Assembly: GCF_000218565.1 (NCBI RefSeq)
Contig: NC_015684.1
Location: 186,001 to 250,000 of the forward strand
DNA from: Afipia carboxidovorans OM5
GTDB lineage: Bacteria; Pseudomonadota; Alphaproteobacteria; Rhizobiales; Xanthobacteraceae
Direction of reading: 5' to 3'
DNA: 64,000 bases
Numbering within the stretch: position 1 is the stretch's first letter; each line of letters starts with the position of its first letter. The position numbers and the translations under genes are program-made. The notes under the pieces are model-generated. The model made no database searches and was not told the origin of the DNA. It saw only the letters and a list, made by a program, of their open reading frames with translations. This document shows positions 56,666 through 64,000 of the stretch, piece by piece.

Positions 56666-58003
56666 ATGAGTACGATTCTGAAGAGCCTTCCCAAAGGAGA
56701 AAATGTCGGCATCGCTTTCTCGGGCGGGCTTGATACCAGCGCGGCACTGCTGTGGATGAAGCAGAAGGGCGCGCGCGTCTTCGCCTATACCGCCAATCTC
56801 GGCCAACCCGACGAAGCCGACTACGACGAGATTCCACGTAAAGCGCTCGAATTCGGCGCCGAGAAGGCGCGCCTCGTGGATTGCCGCACGCAACTGGTTC
56901 ACGAAGGCATCGCCGCGATTCAATCGGGTGCCTTCCACGTCTCGACCGGCGGCATCGCCTACTTCAACACCACGCCGCTCGGCCGTGCCGTGACTGGCAC
57001 GATGCTGGTCTCGGCGATGAAGGAAGACGGCGTCAACATCTGGGGCGACGGCTCGACCTACAAAGGCAACGACATCGAGCGGTTCTATCGCTACGGGCTG
57101 CTGACCAATCCGGAGCTGCGGATCTACAAGCCCTGGCTTGACCAGCAGTTCATCGACGAACTGGGCGGCCGCGCGGAAATGTCGGCGTTCATGACCGCCC
57201 ACGGTTTTGCTTACAAGATGAGCGCCGAGAAGGCGTATTCGACCGACAGCAATATCCTCGGCGCCACGCATGAGGCCAAGGATCTCGAACACCTCGACAG
57301 CGGCATCAAGATCGTCAACCCGATCATGGGTGTGCCGTTCTGGCGCGACGATTGCGCCGTGAAGGCCGAAAAGGTTTCGGTGCGTTTCGAGGAAGGTCAG
57401 CCCGTTGCGCTGAACGGCCAGACCTTCACCGATCCGGTCGCGCTGTTCCTCGAGGCCAATACCATCGGCGGCCGGCACGGCCTTGGCATGAGCGACCAGA
57501 TCGAGAACCGCATCATCGAGGCGAAGAGCCGCGGCATCTATGAGGCGCCGGCCATGGCGCTGCTTCACATCGCCTATGAACGTCTCGTCACCGGCATCCA
57601 CAACGAAGACACCATCGAGCAATACCGGATCAGCGGCATGCGTCTCGGCCGTTTGCTCTATCAGGGGCGCTGGTTCGATTCCCAAGCCTTGATGCTGCGC
57701 GAAACGGCGCAGCGTTGGGTGGCGCGCGCGATCACCGGCGAGGTGACGTTAGAGCTGCGCCGCGGCAATGACTACTCGATCCTCAACACCGAGAGCCCGA
57801 ATCTGACTTATGCGCCGGAGCGGCTCAGCATGGAGAAGGTTGAGGATGCAGCGTTCACGCCGGGCGATCGCATCGGCCAGTTGACCATGCGCAACCTCGA
57901 TATTTCCGATACGCGCCGCAAGCTCAATCTCTACACGCAGACGGGCCTGCTGTCGGCCGAGCAGGGCTCTCACATTCCCCGGCTCGATAACGACAAGAGC
58001 TGA
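56666..58003 (+). CDS. argG: Argininosuccinate synthase
   Basis: A 445-residue argininosuccinate synthase of the longer (E. coli-like) type: the PP-loop AFSGGLDTSAALLWM, STGGIAYFNTTPLGRAVTG and DGSTYKGNDIERFYRYGLL follow. It condenses citrulline and aspartate with ATP. Many alphaproteobacteria carry the shorter 400-residue type, so the long form is worth noting. The ATG at 56666 (MSTILKSLPKGEN) is canonical; an ATG at 56615 is in frame. Terminated by the hairpin at 58198-58228. Confidence 0.96.
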   Translation: MSTILKSLPKGENVGIAFSGGLDTSAALLWMKQKGARVFAYTANLGQPDEADYDEIPRKALEFGAEKARLVDCRTQLVHEGIAAIQSGAFHVSTGGIAYFNTTPLGRAVTGTMLVSAMKEDGVNIWGDGSTYKGNDIERFYRYGLLTNPELRIYKPWLDQQFIDELGGRAEMSAFMTAHGFAYKMSAEKAYSTDSNILGATHEAKDLEHLDSGIKIVNPIMGVPFWRDDCAVKAEKVSVRFEEGQPVALNGQTFTDPVALFLEANTIGGRHGLGMSDQIENRIIEAKSRGIYEAPAMALLHIAYERLVTGIHNEDTIEQYRISGMRLGRLLYQGRWFDSQALMLRETAQRWVARAITGEVTLELRRGNDYSILNTESPNLTYAPERLSMEKVEDAAFTPGDRIGQLTMRNLDISDTRRKLNLYTQTGLLSAEQGSHIPRLDNDKS

Positions 58004-58059
58004 GATGCATCAGGCCAACTCAAGCGGAGGCTAAGGCTTAAGCGGCCTACCAAGGATCG

Positions 58060-58140
58060 TCATGCGCGAGCTTGACCCGCGCATCCATCTTCAAGAAATC
58101 GTTTTTAGTGATGGATCACCGGGTTAAGCCCGGTGATGAC
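58060..58140. repeat. Intergenic palindromic repeat, family A (copy 4)
   Basis: It starts GTCATGCGCGAGCTTGACC and ends AAGCCCGGTGATGAC. Right arm hairpin CACCGGGTTAAGCCCGGTG, central pair ATCCATCTTC / AGTGATGGAT. It lies between argG and the shared terminator. Confidence 0.8.
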
Positions 58141-58197
58141 AATCGTAATTGCTGAGAGATCACCCGCGATCTCGCCTTACGCTGTGATGCGCAAACA

Positions 58198-58228
58198 AAA
58201 ACGGCCGGGACATTGTCCCGGCCGTTTT
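58198..58228. terminator. Bidirectional terminator between argG and the OmpA gene
   Basis: AAAACGGCCGGGAC-ATT-GTCCCGGCCGTTTT is a perfect 14-bp stem with A and T tracts on both sides. It can stop argG from the left and the OmpA gene (stop 20 bp to its right) from the right. Confidence 0.92.
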
Positions 58229-58248
58229 CATTTTAAATGCGTGTGGCC

Positions 58249-60096
58249 TCAGCGCGGGGCGGCGTTGGCCTCGCCGCCATTGAGCAGTGGCGTAATGTTA
58301 CGCACCGTGACGCGGCGGTTGCGGCGCTCCGCTCCGTCGGTTGCAACCTTGAGGTACTGCTCGCCATAGCCTTGCGAGGTCAGGTTCTCCGGCGGCACGC
58401 CGAACTGCTGGGTGAGCAATTCCGCTGCCGATTCCGCGCGACGGTCCGACAGCGACAGATTGTCGACGTCGGAGCCCACCGCATCGGTGTGGCCCTCGAT
58501 CAGGAACACCGTCTGCGGGTTGCGCTGGATCGCGCGGTTCATGCCGTCGGCGATCACCTGCAGCTTCGCAGCCTGATCCGGCGGAATGTCCCACGAACCG
58601 GTCTCGAAGTTGATGGTGTCGAGATCGATGCTCGGCATGCGCTGGCGCACCGAGGGGCTGTAGCGGATTTCATCGAGCGAATAAGGCCGCTCGAGGCGAT
58701 CCACCGGCGGGGCGATCAATGTATCGTAGATCAGATCCGGCGGCGCGCCGTCGGCCTCGACGATGTAGCGGTTCTGCGGAATGCGCAGTGTCGGAGGCGG
58801 CAGCGAGACGAAGTAGCCGCCGATCGCACCCGCGACCACACCGGCAGCAACGCCCGCGCCGAAGCCCGGTCCGCCGTGCCGCCTGTTGTCGATGATGATC
58901 ACCTCGCGTCCGTCCGGGCCACGGCGGCTGCGCCGCAGCAGGCCGCCGCGCTCGTCGTTGATGGTGATGATCTGCGAACCGTCGGGCCGCACCACGACGG
59001 TGCGCGTTTCGTTGCCGTGCTTGTCGACGCGCACGTCACGCGCGCCATAGCGGAAGCGATCCACATCGTTGTGCCGGATGAACGACTGACCGTTCGGATC
59101 GCGCACGATCACGCGGCCCGGCTCGGTGATGATGGTGCGTCCGCCTTCAGTGCGCTCCTGACGCTTGCCGCGGAAGTCGTCGATCTTCCCACGGTGCGAG
59201 GTCGCGTCCCGGGCCGGCAATGGCGTGGTTGCAGTCGGTGCAGGCGGCGGCGGCAAGGGTGCGGCGACGGGCGCCTGTGCCGGGGCAGCCGGCGTACCGG
59301 CGGGCATGCCGGGCGGTGGGCCGCGCCGCTCGGTGCGCGGGCTGGTGGCGCCGGGGGCTGCAGGTGCGGTCGGTGCTGCGTTGGGAGCAGCGTTTGGTGC
59401 CGCACCCGGTGCTGCATTAGGAGCGGGAGGTGTGGCGCCCGGCGCAGCCTTCGGTGCAGCCGCGGGCGCGCCATTCGGGGGCGTCTGGGTGGTGGGCGGT
59501 GGAGCGCCACCGGGCCGTGCATTCGGCGCCGGAGCGTTCGGGGCGGCGGCCGGAGGCGTTGGTGCCGGGGCCTTGGTGCCGGGCGGTGTTGCCGGTGCAC
59601 GTTGCGGCGTCACATCACGCGCACCCGGTGCAATCGGCTGGGCGCTCGGCGAACGCTGAGGAGCGGCCGGAGGCTCGGCACCCTTTGGAGCGCCGGCAGG
59701 GGGAGTCGGCCGGGCAGGCGCGCCGGGCGGCTGAGCCTGCGGCGGTGTGCCAGGGCGCGGCGGTGTTGCGCCGTGGGGTGCACCGGCCGGCGGCGCAGGG
59801 CGTGCCGCAGGAGGCTGCGGAGGAGCGGCCTTCGGTGCTGCAGGCGGTGCCGCTTTCGGAGGCGCTGGAGGAGCCGCCTTGGGTGCCATCGGCGGCGGAG
59901 CAGCCTTCGGGGCCATCGGCGGAGGAGCAGCTTTCGGCGCCATTGGCGGCGGCGCTTTCGGACGGGCCTTGTCCTGCTGCGCCTTCTGCTGATCGGGTGT
60001 GGCTTGCGCCATCAGGAATGAAGCGGGCTCGGCGTTGGCAAATTGCGAAAAGGAAAATGCAGCGGTCGCGAGCAATATCAATCTCAGTTTCTTCAT
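58249..60096 (-). CDS. OmpA-family protein with long proline/alanine-rich N-terminal region
   Basis: A 615-residue exported protein: signal peptide (MKKLRLILLATAAFSFSQFA), a Pro/Ala-rich low-complexity region to about residue 300 that begins with three 9-residue repeats MAPKAAPPP, a middle part with GRVIVRDPNGQSFIR and a Gly-rich segment (GFGAGVAAGVVAGAIGG), and a C-terminal OmpA domain (about 490-605: INFETGSWDIPP, EGHTDAVGSDVDNLSLSDRRA) that binds peptidoglycan. The ATG at 60096 gives the signal peptide. It probably spans the periplasm to tether envelope layers. Repeat number may vary between strains. Confidence 0.88.
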   Translation of the reverse strand: MKKLRLILLATAAFSFSQFANAEPASFLMAQATPDQQKAQQDKARPKAPPPMAPKAAPPPMAPKAAPPPMAPKAAPPAPPKAAPPAAPKAAPPQPPAARPAPPAGAPHGATPPRPGTPPQAQPPGAPARPTPPAGAPKGAEPPAAPQRSPSAQPIAPGARDVTPQRAPATPPGTKAPAPTPPAAAPNAPAPNARPGGAPPPTTQTPPNGAPAAAPKAAPGATPPAPNAAPGAAPNAAPNAAPTAPAAPGATSPRTERRGPPPGMPAGTPAAPAQAPVAAPLPPPPAPTATTPLPARDATSHRGKIDDFRGKRQERTEGGRTIITEPGRVIVRDPNGQSFIRHNDVDRFRYGARDVRVDKHGNETRTVVVRPDGSQIITINDERGGLLRRSRRGPDGREVIIIDNRRHGGPGFGAGVAAGVVAGAIGGYFVSLPPPTLRIPQNRYIVEADGAPPDLIYDTLIAPPVDRLERPYSLDEIRYSPSVRQRMPSIDLDTINFETGSWDIPPDQAAKLQVIADGMNRAIQRNPQTVFLIEGHTDAVGSDVDNLSLSDRRAESAAELLTQQFGVPPENLTSQGYGEQYLKVATDGAERRNRRVTVRNITPLLNGGEANAAPR

Positions 60097-60309
60097 GTCG
60101 TTTCCTGGTGGTTGAGCCATCGGGTGATTCTGTAACGCAGGAGAATGCTACGTCATGGAACAATGGACTGATAATGGTGAGGCGGGAGTGTGGCAGCGCT
60201 CCTTGAGAAGCGAATTATTTTGCCGCGAAAAACGAATCGCGAGCGTGAATATTCATTCATCGCTCGCGTGAGCGCACGCTGTATCGCATCGGTTGCAGAC
60301 ACAACGATG

Positions 60310-60558
60310 TCATGGCGTTTGGTCATGCAATGGGGGTGGTGAGGAAGGTCCGGGCGGTCCGCGATCGGGAAGTTCGTCAGGCGTCGAGCCCGGTAGTTCT
60401 TGCGGTGTCGGTGGATTTCCCGGCTCCTTCATCGGCGGTGGTATATCCGGTCGCGGATTCCCGGGCGGGTCCTCGCGCGGCGGCGTGGTCGGCGTTCCGG
60501 GCGTCGGTGGCGGCACTTCCGGTGGGTCGCGTTGCGGCGCGCGCGGCTCTGTCGCCAT
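60310..60558 (-). CDS. Small proline-rich protein (82 aa), function unknown
   Basis: An 82-residue product starting MATEPRAPQRDPPEVPPP and ending SSPPPLHDQTP: more than one third proline, with many Asp/Glu and no hydrophobic segment, hence probably disordered. The ATG at 60558 has AAGGGAGA five bases upstream, a strong ribosome-binding site for this genome, which argues for a real gene. The frame continues upstream to 60678 but without such a site. It lies 213 bp upstream of the OmpA gene on the same strand and shares its proline bias. Confidence 0.6.
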   Translation of the reverse strand: MATEPRAPQRDPPEVPPPTPGTPTTPPREDPPGNPRPDIPPPMKEPGNPPTPQELPGSTPDELPDRGPPGPSSPPPLHDQTP

Positions 60559-60694
60559 TCGAATCTCCCTTGAATCTGCTCGAACAACTAATGTGACCGT
60601 AGTGTGTTCCGCAGACGGGCGTGAAACGGTGCTATCGTCTGCACGCGTTGGTGCTGTGAGACCATGCATCACGTTCAATCGCGGGGGAGATTCA

Positions 60695-61072
60695 ATGCCG
60701 CTTGCTTACTGGTGCGTGCTGGTGGCCGCGCTGCTGCCGATTTTCTGGGCCGGTTACGCGAAGGCGGGCGGCCGCGTGGACAATCACTGCCCGCGTGAAT
60801 CGATCGACAGCCTGCCGCCGCAATATCGGCGTGCCTATGCTGCACACACCAATGCTTACGAGAATTTTCCGTTCTTCGCCGCCGCCGTGATCATCGCGGT
60901 GACGCAAGGCGTGCCGCTTGCGACGATCAACACGCTCGCGGCCGCCTACCTCGCACTGCGCGTGGTGCACGGCATTCTGTATGTCGGGAATCTTTCGACC
61001 GCGCGCTCGATCGTCTACGGTCTTGCGCTGCTCGCCAACATCGCGATCTTCGTGCTGCCGGCGTTCGGCTGA
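60695..61072 (+). CDS. MAPEG family membrane protein
   Basis: A 125-residue protein of the MAPEG superfamily (COG3686 type): PLAYWCVLVAALLPIFWAGY, RAYAAHTNAYENFPFFAAAV with the conserved N-x-x-E-x-F/P core, and VVHGILYVGNLSTARSIVYG. It has four membrane helices. Eukaryotic members are glutathione-dependent enzymes; bacterial ones are mostly uncharacterised. The ATG at 60695 follows GGGGGAGA. The frame is open upstream, but that is antisense of the small proline-rich gene. It converges on sdhB 13 bp away. Confidence 0.9.
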   Translation: MPLAYWCVLVAALLPIFWAGYAKAGGRVDNHCPRESIDSLPPQYRRAYAAHTNAYENFPFFAAAVIIAVTQGVPLATINTLAAAYLALRVVHGILYVGNLSTARSIVYGLALLANIAIFVLPAFG

Positions 61073-61085
61073 GTGACGAGGCGCG

Positions 61086-61868
61086 TCAGACCTGCCGCTC
61101 GACCAGCTTGCGCTTGAGATCGGCAATCGCCTTGGAGGGATTCAATCCCTTCGGGCACGCCTTGGTGCAGTTCATGATGGTGTGGCAGCGATAAAGCCGG
61201 AACGGGTCCTCGAGATTGTCGAGCCGCTCGCCGGTTGCTTCGTCGCGCGAATCCTTCACCCAGCGATCGGCGGCAAGCAGCGCGGCCGGGCCCAGGAAGC
61301 GATCGCTATTCCACCAGTAGCTCGGGCATGAGGTCGAGCAGCAGGCGCACAGGATGCATTCGTAGAGGCCGTCGAGTTCGCGGCGCTCCTCGATCGACTG
61401 CCGCCATTCCTTCTGCGGCGTCGCAGTCGTGGTGTGCAGCCACGGCTCGATCGAAGCGTACTGCGCATAGAAGTTGGTGAGGTCGGGGACGAGATCCTTC
61501 ACCACCGGCTGATGCGGCAGTGGCCGGATCGTGATCGGCCCGCTCGCGACGTCACTTGCTGCGCAGGTGCAGGCAAGCGTGTTCTGGCCGTCGATGTTCA
61601 TCGCGCAGGAGCCGCAGACGCCTTCGCGGCAGGAGCGGCGGAAGGTCAGCGTCGGATCGATGTGATTCTTGATCCAGATCAGTCCATCGAGGATCATCGG
61701 GCCGCAATCGGCGGTGTTGACGTAATAGGTGTCGATGCGCGGGTTCTGGTTGTCGTCGGGCGACCAGCGATAGATGTGATATTCGCGCGTCTCGGTGGCG
61801 CCTTCGGGCTTCGGCCATGTCTTGCCGCTCGAGATGGTGGAGTTTTTCGGCAGCGCGAATTCAACCAT
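61086..61868 (-). CDS. sdhB: Succinate dehydrogenase iron-sulfur subunit
   Basis: A 260-residue SdhB: 2Fe-2S ligands in RRSCREGVCGSCAMNIDGQN with the fourth Cys in LACTC, then CILCACCSTSCPSYWWN and CHTIMNCTKACPKGLNP for the 4Fe-4S and 3Fe-4S clusters. It passes electrons from SdhA to ubiquinone in the membrane anchor. ATG at 61868; the gap to sdhA is 99 bp and holds a half copy of the family A repeat, unusual inside a tight operon. Confidence 0.97.
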   Translation of the reverse strand: MVEFALPKNSTISSGKTWPKPEGATETREYHIYRWSPDDNQNPRIDTYYVNTADCGPMILDGLIWIKNHIDPTLTFRRSCREGVCGSCAMNIDGQNTLACTCAASDVASGPITIRPLPHQPVVKDLVPDLTNFYAQYASIEPWLHTTTATPQKEWRQSIEERRELDGLYECILCACCSTSCPSYWWNSDRFLGPAALLAADRWVKDSRDEATGERLDNLEDPFRLYRCHTIMNCTKACPKGLNPSKAIADLKRKLVERQV

Positions 61869-61926
61869 GACGGAAAGCCTTCTGTCTCCTGTATGTCGCT
61901 GCCGGATCGCTCCGGCCGCCCATCGC

Positions 61927-61956
61927 GGGATGGATGCGCGGAGGGCCGCGCATGAC
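61927..61956. repeat. Half copy of the family A repeat inside the sdhA-sdhB gap
   Basis: GATGGATGCGCGG...CCGCGCATGAC matches the right half of the copy at 15767-15851 (GATGGATGCGCGGG...CCCGCGCATGAC). Left half missing. It lies between sdhA stop and sdhB start. Confidence 0.6.
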
Positions 61957-61967
61957 GATTTAGCTTG

Positions 61968-63782
61968 TCAGTACACGCGCGCCTTCGGCGGGATGTACTG
62001 AATGTCGTTGGTCATCGTGTAGCTGTGCACCGGGCGGTAATCGATCGTGGTGTTGGCCTTGGGGTCGATCCACGCCAGCGTGTGCTTCATCCAGTTCTTG
62101 TCGTCGCGCTCCGGGAAATCCTCGCGCGCATGCGCGCCGCGGCTCTCGGTGCGGTTGACAGCGGATTCCATCGTCACCACCGCCTGAATGATGAGGTTGT
62201 CGAATTCGAGAGTCTCGACGAGATCGGTGTTCCAGATCAGCGAGCGGTCGGTGACGCTGATGTCGGTGAGTCCGCTGTGGACCTTGTGGATCAGGTCCTT
62301 GCCCTCGTGCAGCACTTCGCCGGTGCGGAACACCGCGCAGTTGTTCTGCATCACGCGCTGCATGGAATCGCGCAGCTTTGCGGTCGGCGTGCCGCCGGAG
62401 GCGTAACGGAAGTGGTCGAGACGGGCGAGGGCCTTCTCGGCGGAATCGGCGGGCAACTCCGGCTGCTTGCCGTTCGGCGTGAGCTTCTCGGCGCAGCGCA
62501 GCGCCGCCGAGCGGCCGAACACGACGAGATCGATCAGCGAGTTCGAGCCGAGGCGGTTCGCGCCATGCACGGAGACGCAGGCGGCTTCGCCGACCGCCAT
62601 CAGGCCGGGCACCACGGCGTCGTCGTCGCCGCGCTTCTTCACAACCACTTCGCCGTGGAAGTTGGTCGGGATGCCGCCCATGTTGTAGTGCACCGTCGGC
62701 AGCACCGGGATCGGTTCGCGGGTGACGTCGACGCCTGCGAAAATGCGCGCCGATTCCGAGATGCCCGGCAACCGGTCGTGCAGCACTGCCGGATCGAGAT
62801 GATCGAGGTGCAGGAACATATGGTCCTTGCGCTTGCCGACACCGCGGCCTTCGCGAATCTCGATGGTCATCGCACGCGAGACGACGTCGCGCGAGGCGAG
62901 GTCCTTGGCGGAGGGCGCATAGCGCTCCATGAAGCGTTCGCCCTCGGCATTGACGAGATAGCCGCCTTCGCCGCGTGCGCCTTCGGTGATGAGGCAGCCT
63001 GCGGGAAAGATGCCGGTCGGATGGAATTGCACGAACTCCATGTCCTGCAGCGGCAGACCCGCGCGTAGCACCATGCCGCCGCCGTCGCCGGTGCAGGTGT
63101 GTGCCGAGGTGCAGGAGAGATAGGCGCGGCCATAGCCGCCAGTTGCGAGAATGGTGGTCTGGGCGCGGAAACGATGCAGCGTGCCGTCGTCGAGCTTGAG
63201 CGCGATCGCGCCGCGGCAGACGCCCTGATCGTCCATGATGAGATCGATGGCGAAGAACTCGATGAAGAACTCCGCCGAGTGGCGCACCGCCTGGCCATAC
63301 ATCGTATGCAGCATGGCGTGGCCGGTGCGGTCGGCAGCGGCGCAGGTGCGTTGCGCCTGGCCCTTGCCGTAGTCGCGGGTCATGCCGCCGAACGGGCGCT
63401 GGAAGATCTTGCCGTCTTCGGTGCGGGAGAACGGCACGCCCCAATGCTCGAGTTCGTAGACGGCTTCGGGTGCGTTGCGCACCATGTATTCGATGCAGTC
63501 CTGATCGCCGAGCCAGTCCGACCCCTTCACGGTGTCGTACATGTGCCAGCGCCAGTCATCCGGATGCATGTTGCCGAGCGAAGCGGAGATGCCGCCCTGC
63601 GCCGCGACAGTGTGCGAGCGGGTCGGAAACACCTTTGTGATGCAGGCCGTGCGCAAACCCGCTTCCGAGCAGCCGACCACGGCGCGCAAGCCCGCACCGC
63701 CCGCGCCGACCACGACGACATCGTAGGTGTGGTCCTCGATCGGATAGGCGGGCCCTGCCGCAGCCTTGCCGTTGGATGCCAT
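61968..63782 (-). CDS. sdhA: Succinate dehydrogenase flavoprotein subunit
   Basis: A 604-residue SdhA: FAD-binding VVVVGAGGAGLRAVVG, the covalent flavin His in RSHTVAAQGGISASLG, active-site HPTGIFPAGCLITEGARGEG and the ending YIPPKARVY. It oxidises succinate to fumarate in the TCA cycle. The ATG at 63782 follows sdhD by 3 bp, so sdhC-sdhD-sdhA-sdhB is the operon order. The SDHAF4-like factor that would help its maturation is at 24397. Confidence 0.97.
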   Translation of the reverse strand: MASNGKAAAGPAYPIEDHTYDVVVVGAGGAGLRAVVGCSEAGLRTACITKVFPTRSHTVAAQGGISASLGNMHPDDWRWHMYDTVKGSDWLGDQDCIEYMVRNAPEAVYELEHWGVPFSRTEDGKIFQRPFGGMTRDYGKGQAQRTCAAADRTGHAMLHTMYGQAVRHSAEFFIEFFAIDLIMDDQGVCRGAIALKLDDGTLHRFRAQTTILATGGYGRAYLSCTSAHTCTGDGGGMVLRAGLPLQDMEFVQFHPTGIFPAGCLITEGARGEGGYLVNAEGERFMERYAPSAKDLASRDVVSRAMTIEIREGRGVGKRKDHMFLHLDHLDPAVLHDRLPGISESARIFAGVDVTREPIPVLPTVHYNMGGIPTNFHGEVVVKKRGDDDAVVPGLMAVGEAACVSVHGANRLGSNSLIDLVVFGRSAALRCAEKLTPNGKQPELPADSAEKALARLDHFRYASGGTPTAKLRDSMQRVMQNNCAVFRTGEVLHEGKDLIHKVHSGLTDISVTDRSLIWNTDLVETLEFDNLIIQAVVTMESAVNRTESRGAHAREDFPERDDKNWMKHTLAWIDPKANTTIDYRPVHSYTMTNDIQYIPPKARVY

Positions 63783-63785
63783 CGC

Positions 63786-64000
63786 TTAACTCCCGACCGA
63801 CAGCTTGAAGATCGCGTAGATCGAGGCGAGCCCGACAGCGAACGAGAAGAAATTATTGGCGAGGATCGCGGAGATCTTGGCCGCTTCGCTGTGCACGTAA
63901 TCCTCGATCACGACCTGCACGCCGATCTTCATGTGCACGCAGCCGGCGATGATGAAGAGCGTGAGGAGGATGGCGACGACAGGTGAGCCGAGAAGCGCCT
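63786..64000 (-). CDS. sdhD: Succinate dehydrogenase membrane anchor subunit (partial, 5' end beyond window)
   Basis: The last 70 codons of SdhD. The visible sequence runs LLGSPVVAILLTLFIIAGCV, HMKIGVQVVIEDYVHSEAAK and ISAILANNFFSFAVGLASI: two membrane helices around the conserved G-x-Q-x-x-x-x-D-Y-V-H motif that contributes to the haem b / quinone site. The start lies to the right of 64000. It stops (TAA) 3 bp before sdhA. Confidence 0.93.
   Translation of the reverse strand, partial: ALLGSPVVAILLTLFIIAGCVHMKIGVQVVIEDYVHSEAAKISAILANNFFSFAVGLASIYAIFKLSVGS

Noticed and set aside
58237..60021. 594-codon open frame opposite the OmpA gene
   Set aside because: It is the antisense of a Pro/Ala-rich region and gives only Arg/Cys/Gly-rich low-complexity sequence.
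60293..60694. 134-codon N-terminal extension of the MAPEG protein
   Set aside because: Gly/Ser-rich antisense of the small proline-rich gene; MAPEG proteins start at the helix that follows ATG 60695.

Overview
The window is chromosomal DNA from a high-GC alphaproteobacterium, most likely of the Nitrobacteraceae/Bradyrhizobiaceae (Afipia, Oligotropha, Rhodopseudomonas, Bradyrhizobium and relatives). The grounds are gene content and order: hemD / Mic60-like / HemY-like, ftsK next to a DapC-like aminotransferase and a LolA-family gene, a thioredoxin / LON-domain / Trm112 operon, an IalB-family protein, an SDHAF4-type SDH assembly factor, and dispersed intergenic palindromes. The genus is inferred, not shown. 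Coding density is high, three tRNA genes are present, and I see no rRNA, CRISPR array, prophage or intact insertion sequence. With the starts chosen here no gene-free stretch exceeds 300 bases; the longest gaps (8235-8518, 25803-26083, 58004-58248) hold a glnK-amtB promoter, a terminator, and a repeat plus terminator.

Layout. 1-6.3 kb: a cyclic-nucleotide-binding protein faces a minus-strand cluster of aminotransferase, ftsK, lolA and xthA. 6.4-9.4 kb: glnK-amtB with a candidate sigma-54 promoter, then tesB. 9.5-12.8 kb: a ubiquinone hydroxylase facing CnoX-like thioredoxin, LON-domain protein and Trm112. 13-19.1 kb: tRNA-Gly, DUF1810, YjbQ, DUF2239, an SDR, gamma-glutamyltransferase and an MFS carrier. 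19.2-24.2 kb: rsmB, heparinase-family protein, purH. 24.4-28 kb: SDHAF4-like factor, anchored nuclease, L,D-transpeptidase, acs. 28.2-34.8 kb: tsaD-gpsA-EVE diverging from hemD / Mic60-like / HemY-like. 34.8-37.5 kb: tRNA-Thr followed by a lower-GC islet with a diguanylate cyclase and a LysR regulator. 37.5-46 kb: an aaeBXA-type efflux operon, TerB, SDR, a hydrolase-OsmC fusion, tRNA-Ala, YggT, DUF167, folD, ppa. 46-54.9 kb: acetyltransferase, amine oxidase, typA, TAXI-type binding protein, PCD, YkvA, IalB, rlmN. 55-64 kb: membrane protein, PAP2 phosphatase, argG, a proline-rich OmpA protein with a small proline-rich neighbour, a MAPEG protein, and sdhB-sdhA-sdhD, with sdhD running off the right edge.

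How the genes work together. Most of the region is core metabolism and cell maintenance: nitrogen sensing and ammonium uptake, acetate activation, purine, arginine, folate and haem synthesis, TCA cycle/respiration (SDH plus its assembly factor), translation quality (TsaD, RlmN, RsmB, TypA, Trm112) and envelope upkeep (LolA, L,D-transpeptidase, OmpA, FtsK, PAP2). I found no convincing new multi-gene defence or biosynthetic system. The least ordinary material is: three families of intergenic palindromes, one copy nested inside another; a lower-GC islet beside tRNA-Thr; a two-copy near-palindromic motif in front of a DUF2239 gene; a membrane-anchored TAXI protein without transporter partners; a hydrolase-OsmC fusion with a well-supported TTG start; and an 82-codon proline-rich gene beside the proline-rich OmpA gene.
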